Shown one piece after another: positions 24,490 to 31,336 of a stretch of DNA of 32,055 nucleotides. Origin of the DNA: Lachnospiraceae bacterium (GTDB lineage: Bacteria; Bacillota; Clostridia; Lachnospirales; Lachnospiraceae). Numbering within the stretch: the first letter of the stretch is position 1; each line of letters opens with the position of its first letter. The stretch spans positions 1-32,055 of the forward strand of contig JAFWRC010000003.1 in the NCBI GenBank assembly GCA_017508825.1, read 5' to 3'. A program made the translations under genes and the position numbers. The notes under the pieces were generated by a model. The model searched no databases. It was not told the origin of the DNA and saw only the letters and a program-made list of their open reading frames with translations.

Positions 24490-25515
24490 ATGAAACGAGT
24501 TTTAGCAACACTGGCAATGATCGGTGTGGTTGCTTCGGCGCCGTTAACAGCGCTGGCGGCACCGGAGACGATGCCGGACGGAACACAGTTTGATGCGGAA
24601 TATTATGCACAGGCCAACCCGGATGTAGTGGCTGTATACGGAACGGATGCAAATCTTTTGTACCAGCATTATGTAACGAGCGGAAAGGCTGAGGGCAGAG
24701 CGCCGTTTGACGCATCGCAGTATGCGATGATCCTGGAAGACGGAACGGTATTTGATCCGGCTTACTATGCAGCAGCCAATCCGGATGTAGCTGCAGCGAT
24801 CGGAACCAATCCGGAGCTTTTGTTACAGCATTATGAGACCTGCGGAAAGGCAGAGGGCAGAAAACCGTCAGACCTTACGGGGGCGGAAGGAGCTCCCAAA
24901 GAGGCTACAGCCCCGGTAAATCCGGCAGAACTTCCTTTCTATGCAACATTCAGAGGACAGATCATCACCGCAGAAAATGCGGGATACGGAGAGTATGTGA
25001 ATGCATCGGTCGGACTGCTCAGCGCGCCGGAAGCATCCGTGACAAAGGTGGAAGTGGAAGTTCCGTATTTCCAGCTGGTGTCCAGTGACGGAAGCGCCGA
25101 TCTCCTGATCATAGTTCTTGTACCGGATCGAAACCTGATGCAGTCGAATGACGATATCGACAAATGCTTCTTCCGTGTAGAGGGCAATGTCAATGGTCAG
25201 CCGGTCAAACGCGTTATCGCATACGGACCGGAGATGCAGCGTTTGGAGAATGCATATGACCTGGTGGTGGCATCTCTTGTTTCACAGTTCCCGGTATACA
25301 CAGGGGATCTGGTATATAAAGAGTACAGTGATAACGTAGTGCTGGTATCGGCAGATCATATGGGATTACTGCAGATCCTTGCAGAAAATGATATCAGCAG
25401 CCTGAAGGAATACAGTAAGGTTATGGTGCAGGTGAGCCGCGTAGCTACGGATGCCGATAAAGCAGGACGGGCGGCAGAACCGCAGATCGTTGCAACAGTA
25501 ACAGCAATTCAATAA
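24490..25515 (+). CDS. Secreted protein with two FDxxYYAxxNPDV repeats
   Basis: This 341-aa protein begins with a clear signal peptide (MKRVLATLAMIGVVASAPLT, cleavage likely after ALA at 21-23). Two ~37-residue repeats follow at 34-70 and 88-124, each reading FDxxYYAxANPDVxAxxGT, then L(L/Y)QHY, then GKAEGR. Such repeats are common in exported proteins of Lachnospiraceae, but their role is not established. Residues ~150-341 form a separate domain with beta-rich appearance that I do not recognise. It has no LPxTG-like anchor or C-terminal membrane helix, so it is probably released or held by the repeats. AGGAGGT precedes the ATG at 24490. It is monocistronic, between its own promoter and terminator, and bracketed by REP-like palindromes. 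Confidence 0.85.
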   Translation: MKRVLATLAMIGVVASAPLTALAAPETMPDGTQFDAEYYAQANPDVVAVYGTDANLLYQHYVTSGKAEGRAPFDASQYAMILEDGTVFDPAYYAAANPDVAAAIGTNPELLLQHYETCGKAEGRKPSDLTGAEGAPKEATAPVNPAELPFYATFRGQIITAENAGYGEYVNASVGLLSAPEASVTKVEVEVPYFQLVSSDGSADLLIIVLVPDRNLMQSNDDIDKCFFRVEGNVNGQPVKRVIAYGPEMQRLENAYDLVVASLVSQFPVYTGDLVYKEYSDNVVLVSADHMGLLQILAENDISSLKEYSKVMVQVSRVATDADKAGRAAEPQIVATVTAIQ

Positions 25516-25527
25516 AATGTGGTATTT

Positions 25528-25555
25528 GGGGGTGGCAGCAGCCACCCCCTTTTTT
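25528..25555 (+). terminator. Intrinsic terminator of the secreted repeat protein gene
   Basis: GGGGGTGGC (25528-25536) pairs perfectly with GCCACCCCC (25541-25549) around an AGCA loop, followed by six T residues. Confidence 0.95.
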
Positions 25556-25565
25556 CTTTACAGTG

Positions 25566-25651
25566 AGCCACGGGGACGGTTCTGTGGCCCAAAATGGGCC
25601 GGAGAACCGTCCCCGTGGCTGAAAACGAGCCGGAGAACCGTCCCCATGGCT
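25566..25651. repeat. REP-like palindrome, copy 2, plus a half copy
   Basis: AGCCACGGGGACGGTTCT (25566-25583) and AGAACCGTCCCCGTGGCT (25603-25620) form a perfect 18-bp stem. It carries the same inner GGCCC-N5-GGGCC hairpin as copy 1. A third right arm (AGAACCGTCCCCATGGCT, 25634-25651) follows after 13 bases with no matching left arm. Confidence 0.92.
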
Positions 25652-25698
25652 GGTTTGAGAAAGTGCGGGAACGCAACCGTAAGGTAGTGGAAAAAACG

Positions 25699-25737
25699 CG
25701 GGAAATGTGATATTCTTTGTAATGAATTAATTTCCCG
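25699..25737. promoter_or_regulatory. ddh: Candidate ddh promoter flanked by an inverted repeat
   Basis: An extended -10 (TGA-TATTCT, 25708-25716) has no clear -35. It lies between CGGGAAAT (25699-25706) and ATTTCCCG (25730-25737), a perfect 8-bp inverted repeat with a 23-base interior. The repeat would suit an operator or a hairpin around the transcript start. Confidence 0.45.
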
Positions 25738-25772
25738 GAAAATTTTTATGATCGAGAGGAGAAAGAAAAACA

Positions 25773-26759
25773 ATGAGTATCAAAATCGGAATTTTGGGCT
25801 ATGGGAACCTGTCCCGTGGCGTGGAGAGCGCGATCCGTCAGAATGAGGATCTGGAGCTGGTAGCGGTATTTACCCGCAGGGATCCGGCAGGAGTGAAGGT
25901 ACGCACCGAAGGTGTGCCGGTAGTTTCCACGGATAACATCGCTGACTGGAAGGATAAGATCGATGTCCTGGTACTGGGCGGCGGCAGCGCAACGGATCTG
26001 CCGGAGCAGACACCGAAGTACGCAGAGATGTTCAATGTAGTAGACAGCTTCGATACCCACGCACGCATTGGCGAGCATTTTGCAAATGTTGACGCTGCAG
26101 CGAAGAAGGGCGGCAAGGTCGGCATCATTTCCATCGGCTGGGACCCGGGTATGTTCTCCCTGGTACGTATGGTATCCGATGCAGTACTTCCGGAAGGCAA
26201 GCACTATACGTTCTGGGGACGCGGCGTAAGCCAGGGACATTCCGATGCGATCCGCCGGATCGAAGGCGTAAAGGATGCGAGACAGTATACCGTGCCGGTA
26301 GAGGCGTCCGTAGATCAGGTACGCAGCGGTTCCAATCCGGAGCTGACCACACGCCAGATGCACACCAGAGAATGCTATGTGGTGGCAGAGGAAGGCGCAG
26401 ACAAGGCACGTATCGAAAAAGAGATCAAGGAAATGCCGAACTACTTCGCAGATTATGACACGACCGTACATTTCATCAGCGAAGAAGAACTGAAGGCAAA
26501 CCATGCAGGCCTGCCGCACGGCGGTTTCGTGATCCGCAGCGGTGTGACCGGCTTTGATAAAGAACATAAGCACATTGTGGAATACAATCTGAAGCTGGAT
26601 TCCAATCCGGAATTTACCGGTTCCGTGATCGCAGCATATGCGAGAGCGGCATATCGTTTGGCAAAAGAGGGCCAGAGCGGCTGCAAGACCATCTTTGATA
26701 TCGCACCGGCATACTTAAGCGCCAAGAGTGCGGATGAGTTGAGACACAGCCTGTTGTAA
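25773..26759 (+). CDS. ddh: meso-Diaminopimelate D-dehydrogenase
   Basis: This 328-aa NADPH-dependent enzyme makes meso-2,6-diaminopimelate from tetrahydrodipicolinate and ammonia in a single step (EC 1.4.1.16), bypassing the succinylase and acetylase routes. The product feeds lysine and peptidoglycan synthesis. The Rossmann loop GILGYGNLSRG is at 6-16. Family landmarks include VDSFDTHARI, IISIGWDPGMFSL and FWGRGVSQGHSDAIRRI. Full length matches the family. It is monocistronic, with its own terminator. It is flanked upstream by the REP-like elements. Confidence 0.97.
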   Translation: MSIKIGILGYGNLSRGVESAIRQNEDLELVAVFTRRDPAGVKVRTEGVPVVSTDNIADWKDKIDVLVLGGGSATDLPEQTPKYAEMFNVVDSFDTHARIGEHFANVDAAAKKGGKVGIISIGWDPGMFSLVRMVSDAVLPEGKHYTFWGRGVSQGHSDAIRRIEGVKDARQYTVPVEASVDQVRSGSNPELTTRQMHTRECYVVAEEGADKARIEKEIKEMPNYFADYDTTVHFISEEELKANHAGLPHGGFVIRSGVTGFDKEHKHIVEYNLKLDSNPEFTGSVIAAYARAAYRLAKEGQSGCKTIFDIAPAYLSAKSADELRHSLL

Positions 26760-26769
26760 TCAGATTTTC

Positions 26770-26800
26770 GGCCCGGAACATGAACCTTCCGGGCCTTTTT
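26770..26800 (+). terminator. Intrinsic terminator of ddh
   Basis: GGCCCGGAA (26770-26778) pairs perfectly with TTCCGGGCC (26787-26795), followed by five T residues. The next gene starts 40 bases later, leaving little space for a separate promoter. Confidence 0.93.
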
Positions 26801-26840
26801 ATACCCAATCTCTCTGAATTCACAGGAAAGGAGACAGACT

Positions 26841-29150
26841 ATGAATGCTTGTCCGAATTGCGGTGCGGAATTAAAATTTGACATTCAGTCGCAGATGCTG
26901 GCTTGTCCGTTCTGCGGTGCTAAAGTCGATCCGGCAAGCTATACGGAGTTCGGCGCTGCGGCAGACGAAAACCATATTTCCATGGCAGAGGCTGCTTCGA
27001 TCGAGGAAGGGATGGCGGCGGATGTGCTGCATGCTTCCCAGGTGGTGAACACCGTGCAGAGCGGATATGAACAGCCGGGACAGAATGCGTACGGGCCGCA
27101 GGGGTCCGGCATTCTCGGTCCTTCCGGCGGCACGCAGGGAAGCGGTATGCTCGGGCCTTCCGGCAGCTTTGCGTCTTCCGGCGGAGCGACCTTTGCCGGC
27201 GGCAATTTTATGAGCCAGGGAACCGGGATGAGTGGAAGTTTTGCATCCCAGGGAGGAACTGCGCCGTCCGGCGCCGGTTTTGCAGGGGCGGGGAGCAGTG
27301 CAGTCGGCGCAGCCGGCAGCTTTGCATCCCAGACCGGAGCGGCTCCGGTAGCCGGTGGTTTTATGCAGCAGGGACCGGGTGGCGGCATGGGCGGCAGTAC
27401 CGGTTTTGCGGCAGAAGGCGCTTCGACGGCGGCAGCAGCGCAGACTATGGCAGCGGCATCGTTCCTCGGTTCGGTCGCAGCTGCGGAAAATGCAGCGGTC
27501 GGCGGAGGAAATGCGGCATATGCAGGCGGGGGACAGCCCCAGCCGGTGATGAACAACGGCGCAGTTGTGTATACGCAGCAGGGGATGGCCGGACCGGCGC
27601 AGCCGGCATCGGAAGAACCGCTGGATCCGAATTTTGACCCCACGGCCAATTATCAGGAACTGGAGGTCATTTCCTACAGTTGTCCGCAGTGCGGCGGCAG
27701 CATTTATTCCACGGACGAATCCGTGAACGGTTTCTGCAGTTTCTGCGGATCCAATATCACGCTGCAGTCCCGTATGGCCAGGATGAAGTATCCGAAGTAT
27801 GTCCTGCCGTTCCGCGTGAACAAAAATGCCTGCAAGCAGTATTATCTGAATCATGTAAAGAAAGCATTCTTTGCGCCGAAGGAACTGAAGAATCCGGAAT
27901 ATCTGGAGCGTTTCCGCGGGATCTATATGCCGTACTGGGGCTATGATGTGATGATGTACGGCAATGTGCTGCTGCACGGCACGAATTCTTACCGCAGGGG
28001 CGACTATATCATCACGGAGCATTACAACTGCACCGGTCTGGTCGATGCATTCTATAAAGGCCTTTCCTATGATGCATCGTCCTCGTTTGACGATCATTTC
28101 AGTGAGCAGATCGCGCCTTATGACGCACACGCCATGATCGAGTTTAATCCGGCGTACCTGAGCGGTTTCTACGCAGATCTGCAGGATGTCTCTTATCACG
28201 TATACGAAGAAGATGCGATCCGCTTCGGGCAGAAGCAGATCTTAAAAAGCATCCGCCAGAAACATTGTTTTCCGAGAGTGTCGTTTTCGGAAAACCAGGA
28301 GCAGATGATCCACCCGACGATCGATGCGCGGCATGACGGTGTATATACCGCATTCTTCCCGGTATGGTTTCTGTCCTACCGGAATAATGACCGTATCGCA
28401 TACGCGGTCGTGAACGGACAGACGGGCAAACTGATCAGTGATCTGCCGGTGGATAAGAAGAAATTCATCCTTTCGGCATTCCTGATGTCGATCCCGATCT
28501 TTATCCTGCTGATGATGCTGCCGGTCATGCGGCCGGCCGGCATGGTACTTCTGGCAGAGGTATTTTCGGTCATATCCGTCGTTATGCTGACGAATACGGT
28601 AAAGAAAGTCCTGATCCGGGACCAGCGTCTGGATGACCGCGGTTATCTGAGCAAGTATGACCGGGTGAATTTTAATGCGCAGAAAGCAGAGGCGGCCCAA
28701 AAGGCCAAAAAACAAAAGACGATAAGCGGCAGTGCGATCGCATTCATAGTGCTGTTTTGTGCCTTTGGTCCGCTGGCATCGCTGGCAGGAGATGTGTTTG
28801 AAGCGTTTTTCAGCGGGAACAGTTTCGGAATGGCAGCCATTGCATTGATCCTGGCGGTTGTTCTCGTAGTCATCAATTTAAGCGGCACAAAAGCGGTCCG
28901 GGAGCTGGCGGCAAAAGGAAGCGAAATGCTGATCACCGGGATCTGGCTGATCTGCGCCGCCTGTCTGTACGGCGGTGTCGTGATGCTGTTAAATCCGGTG
29001 AGCGATATCCCGTATTATATCGGTGTGGTCATATTGTTTGCGGGAACACTGATGGCGCAGCTGATGGCACTGGAGCAGTACAATATGCTTACGACCAGAC
29101 CGCTGCCGCAGCTGAACCGGAAGGGAGGTGACGACAGTGCGCAGGATTAA
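26841..29150 (+). CDS. Double zinc-ribbon multi-span membrane protein (YdjG-like)
   Basis: This 769-aa protein begins with a zinc ribbon (Cys4, Cys7, Cys22, Cys25) of the type often mislabelled TFIIB or helicase. A long low-complexity Gly/Ser/Ala/Gln linker (about 75-255) follows, then a second ribbon (Cys281, 284, 299, 302). After it come a soluble domain (about 310-535, FRGIYMPYWGYDVMMYGNVL) and six hydrophobic segments between about 542 and 745. Ribbon plus membrane helices next to a TPM gene matches Bacillus YdjG, which helps hold the SPFH protein YdjI and PspA at the membrane. The protein here is much longer. AAGGAG precedes the ATG. The next gene overlaps its end by 14 bases. Confidence 0.85.
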   Translation: MNACPNCGAELKFDIQSQMLACPFCGAKVDPASYTEFGAAADENHISMAEAASIEEGMAADVLHASQVVNTVQSGYEQPGQNAYGPQGSGILGPSGGTQGSGMLGPSGSFASSGGATFAGGNFMSQGTGMSGSFASQGGTAPSGAGFAGAGSSAVGAAGSFASQTGAAPVAGGFMQQGPGGGMGGSTGFAAEGASTAAAAQTMAAASFLGSVAAAENAAVGGGNAAYAGGGQPQPVMNNGAVVYTQQGMAGPAQPASEEPLDPNFDPTANYQELEVISYSCPQCGGSIYSTDESVNGFCSFCGSNITLQSRMARMKYPKYVLPFRVNKNACKQYYLNHVKKAFFAPKELKNPEYLERFRGIYMPYWGYDVMMYGNVLLHGTNSYRRGDYIITEHYNCTGLVDAFYKGLSYDASSSFDDHFSEQIAPYDAHAMIEFNPAYLSGFYADLQDVSYHVYEEDAIRFGQKQILKSIRQKHCFPRVSFSENQEQMIHPTIDARHDGVYTAFFPVWFLSYRNNDRIAYAVVNGQTGKLISDLPVDKKKFILSAFLMSIPIFILLMMLPVMRPAGMVLLAEVFSVISVVMLTNTVKKVLIRDQRLDDRGYLSKYDRVNFNAQKAEAAQKAKKQKTISGSAIAFIVLFCAFGPLASLAGDVFEAFFSGNSFGMAAIALILAVVLVVINLSGTKAVRELAAKGSEMLITGIWLICAACLYGGVVMLLNPVSDIPYYIGVVILFAGTLMAQLMALEQYNMLTTRPLPQLNRKGGDDSAQD

Positions 29151-30003
29151 AGATACAGTCAAAGGAATAAGAATACCCTTGTCATTCATCGCTCTGCTGT
29201 TCGTTTTTTGCCTGGTCCTGCCGTTGACGGCACAGGCCAAAGATGACGATGATAGTGATGATACCGGCTATTACAAAGAGTATACCAATGCGGAGACCGG
29301 TTATACGGCGATCCTTTATGATGAGGCGGATGTTCTGAAAGATTCGAACGAATCCAAGATCCTTGACCGGCTCCGTGATATCACGAAATACGGCAATGCG
29401 GTCTTTTATACTGCGGAAGGAAGTTCGCAGGTGAGTGACAGTCAGGCTTCACGGATGGCGGTGAACTATTATGAAAGTCATTTCGGTTCGCGTTCGGACG
29501 GTGTGGTCGTTGCCGAGATTATGTTTACGGACGGATCGGGCAAGTGCATGCTTTGGGTCGAAACATTCAACGGGGTACACAGCAAAGTGTCAAATTCGGA
29601 TTGCGATTCGATCGCGGACAATGCAGTCCGCAGGCATTCGGGCGACGGTATCCCGGCAAAGTATTTCGGTTATGCGGATGAAACTCTGTCGCAGATCATG
29701 AGGCGGCTGGAGGGACAGAAGATCGCGCAGCCGATGAAATGGGTCACCAGCGCTCTGCTGGCACTGATCCTCGGACTTCTGATCAACTTTATGGTGGTGG
29801 CCGGCTTTAACCGGAAGAAGACACCGAGACAGAATGAGGTATTGGCCGGTCTGGTGACGCAGTTTAACATCACCGATCCGCAAATGGTAATGACACATAC
29901 CGACAGGAAATATTCTCCGAGATCCTCAAGCAGCAGCGGAGGCGGCGGCGGAGGCGGAGGAGGGGGCGGCGGCTCCCACGGCGGAGGCGGTCATGTGGGC
30001 TGA
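29137..30003 (+). CDS. TPM-domain membrane protein (YdjH/YgcG-like)
   Basis: This 288-aa protein starts at GTG 29137, eight bases behind GGGAGG. An earlier GTG at 29128 overlaps that site. An N-terminal hydrophobic segment (about 10-35, LSFIALLFVFCLVLPLTAQA) acts as signal or anchor. The TPM domain follows (about 60-200, YDEADVLKDSNESKILDRL, SDGVVVAEIMFTDGSGKCML). A second membrane helix lies at about 210-235. The tail has a run of 12 Gly and ends in GGGGHVG, a habit of this family. TPM domains face the outside; their enzymatic role is unsettled. The overlap with the zinc-ribbon gene implies coupled translation, as for ydjG-ydjH. Confidence 0.88.
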   Translation: MRRIKDTVKGIRIPLSFIALLFVFCLVLPLTAQAKDDDDSDDTGYYKEYTNAETGYTAILYDEADVLKDSNESKILDRLRDITKYGNAVFYTAEGSSQVSDSQASRMAVNYYESHFGSRSDGVVVAEIMFTDGSGKCMLWVETFNGVHSKVSNSDCDSIADNAVRRHSGDGIPAKYFGYADETLSQIMRRLEGQKIAQPMKWVTSALLALILGLLINFMVVAGFNRKKTPRQNEVLAGLVTQFNITDPQMVMTHTDRKYSPRSSSSSGGGGGGGGGGGGSHGGGGHVG

Positions 30004-30012
30004 AATAACAGG

Positions 30013-30052
30013 GAAAACCATGGGGACGAACCCTATGGTTTTCTTTTTTTTT
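30013..30052 (+). terminator. Plus-strand terminator behind the TPM gene
   Basis: GAAAACCATGGGG (30013-30025) pairs with CCCTATGGTTTTC (30031-30043) over 13 bp with one wobble around an ACGAA loop. A run of nine T residues follows. Confidence 0.92.
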
Positions 30053-30054
30053 CA

Positions 30055-30085
30055 CAAAAAAACCACGGGGCGAACCCGTGGTTTT
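30055..30085 (-). terminator. Minus-strand terminator of the DtxR-type regulator
   Basis: AAAACCACGGG (30059-30069) pairs perfectly with CCCGTGGTTTT (30075-30085). Read on the minus strand the hairpin runs into a T-rich tail. Its sequence is a close relative of the neighbouring plus-strand terminator. Confidence 0.88.
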
Positions 30086-30112
30086 CGATTTGCTGTTCTA
30101 AAAAAAGCAGAT

Positions 30113-30472
30113 TTACTGGAAATGCTCCTTCAGGGCCTTGAAGCTCTCGGCGCTGATGACGTGCTCGATGCGGCAGGCATCCGTCTCGGCGGTGTTCCTG
30201 TCCACGCCCCAGGATGTCAGCATATTGGTCAGGAACTCGTGGCGTTCATAGATCGTATCGGCGATCTTTTTGCCGCTTTCCGTCAGATAGATATAGCCGG
30301 CATCGGTAACCGTGATATGCCCGCGTTCCCGCAGATTCTTCATAGCGATGGATACGCTGGACTTGCGGAAGCCCATCTCATTGGCGATGTCCACGCTGCG
30401 CACCACCGGCAGCTTGTGGCTCAGGATCAGTATTGTCTCCAGATAGTCTTCGGATGATTCGTTTGATTTCAC
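30113..30472 (-). CDS. Short DtxR/MntR-family metal-dependent repressor
   Basis: This 119-aa regulator has the winged-helix DNA-binding domain (about 5-65, VVRSVDIANEMGFRKSSVSI, MKNLRERGHI) and the dimer/metal domain (66-119). It has no C-terminal SH3-like domain. Aligned by eye to MntR, the metal residues are Asp9, Glu12, His78, Cys100, Glu103 and His104. Cys100 replaces the Glu99 of B. subtilis MntR and matches Cys102 of DtxR, while Asp9 is MntR-like. The start is GTG at 30472, supported by AAGGGGG nine bases upstream; longer reading frames run into the promoter. It is divergent from an iron-sulfur scaffold gene, which fits an iron-linked role. Confidence 0.9.
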   Translation of the reverse strand: MKSNESSEDYLETILILSHKLPVVRSVDIANEMGFRKSSVSIAMKNLRERGHITVTDAGYIYLTESGKKIADTIYERHEFLTNMLTSWGVDRNTAETDACRIEHVISAESFKALKEHFQ

Positions 30473-30493
30473 TATGACGTACCCCCTTATAGG

Positions 30494-30508
30494 ATCTCTT
30501 ATAGAGAT
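30494..30508. promoter_or_regulatory. Palindrome at the regulator transcript start: candidate operator
   Basis: ATCTCT-TAT-AGAGAT is a perfect 6-bp inverted repeat. It covers the predicted +1 (near 30503) of the minus-strand regulator gene, so autoregulation is plausible. Confidence 0.5.
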
Positions 30509-30509
30509 T

Positions 30510-30538
30510 AGAATAGTATTTTTTTGTGAAAAAAGCAA
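30510..30538 (-). promoter_or_regulatory. Sigma-A promoter of the DtxR-type regulator
   Basis: On the minus strand TTGCTT (30538-30533) and TATTCT (30515-30510) are 17 bp apart, with a T/A-rich spacer. Confidence 0.62.
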
Positions 30539-30546
30539 GGGGAATA

Positions 30547-30575
30547 TTGATAAAGGGCGCGTCTTATGATATGAT
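30547..30575 (+). promoter_or_regulatory. Sigma-A promoter of the NifU-like/GGGtGRT pair
   Basis: TTGATA (30547-30552) and TATGAT (30570-30575) are 17 bp apart, about 54 bp before the start. It is back to back with the regulator promoter. Confidence 0.65.
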
Positions 30576-30628
30576 GCTGATAATGTTTGCGGGGAAGACG
30601 CAACAAAAAATCGAATAAGGAGGATCAT

Positions 30629-31321
30629 ATGATTTACTCAACAGAAGTGAAGGCTATGTGTCCCGTTACCCAGGGCGTTCATCATGGCGCTGCTCCTATC
30701 CCGGAGGAGGCAAAATGGGTACAGGCAAAAGAGATCAAAGACATCTCCGGCTATACACACGGTATCGGCTGGTGTGCACCGCAGCAGGGTGCATGCAAAC
30801 TGTCTTTGAATGTGAAAGACGGTATCATTCAGGAAGCACTGGTGGAGACCATCGGCTGCTCCGGTATGACTCATTCCGCAGCTATGGCAGCTGAAATCCT
30901 TCCGGGATTGACCCTGCTGGAAGCTCTGAATACCGACCTGGTATGTGATGCTATCAATACCGCTATGCGCGAACTGTTCCTGCAGATCGTTTACGGCAGA
31001 ACCCAGAGCGCATTCTCCGAGGATGGTCTGCAGATCGGTGCAGGTCTGGAAGACCTTGGTAAGGGAACCCGTTCCATGGTTGGTACCACCTACGGTACTC
31101 TGGAGAAGGGACCTCGTTATCTGGAACTGACTGACGGTTATATTACCGAGCTGGCTCTGGATGAGAACGATGAGATCATCGGCTACAAGTATGTAAACTT
31201 CGGCAAGATGATGGAGTTCATCCAGAAGGGTGATGATGCAGCTACCGCACTGCAGAAGGCATCCGGTCAGTATGGTCGTGTAGCAGATGCTGCAAGATTC
31301 ATTAACCCCAGACACGAGTAA
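30629..31321 (+). CDS. NifU/IscU-like iron-sulfur cluster scaffold protein
   Basis: This 230-aa protein resembles the NifU N-terminal/IscU scaffold family, which assembles Fe-S clusters before transfer. The three conserved cysteine positions appear as Cys56 (QGACKLSLNV), Cys77 (ETIGCSGMTHSA) and Cys106 (TDLVCDAINTA), with extra Cys11 and Cys49. It is longer than IscU (about 128 aa), with an added C-terminal part. AAGGAGG five bases before the ATG gives a strong start. The next gene follows after 15 bases; this NifU-like plus GGGtGRT pairing recurs in Clostridia. It is divergent from the DtxR-type regulator. Confidence 0.87.
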   Translation: MIYSTEVKAMCPVTQGVHHGAAPIPEEAKWVQAKEIKDISGYTHGIGWCAPQQGACKLSLNVKDGIIQEALVETIGCSGMTHSAAMAAEILPGLTLLEALNTDLVCDAINTAMRELFLQIVYGRTQSAFSEDGLQIGAGLEDLGKGTRSMVGTTYGTLEKGPRYLELTDGYITELALDENDEIIGYKYVNFGKMMEFIQKGDDAATALQKASGQYGRVADAARFINPRHE

Positions 31322-31336
31322 GGAGGAGAAAAAAAG

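Noticed and set aside
26841-29150. Transcription factor or helicase function suggested by the N-terminal zinc ribbon
   Set aside because: There is no helicase motif; the six membrane segments and the TPM neighbour fit a YdjG-like membrane protein instead.
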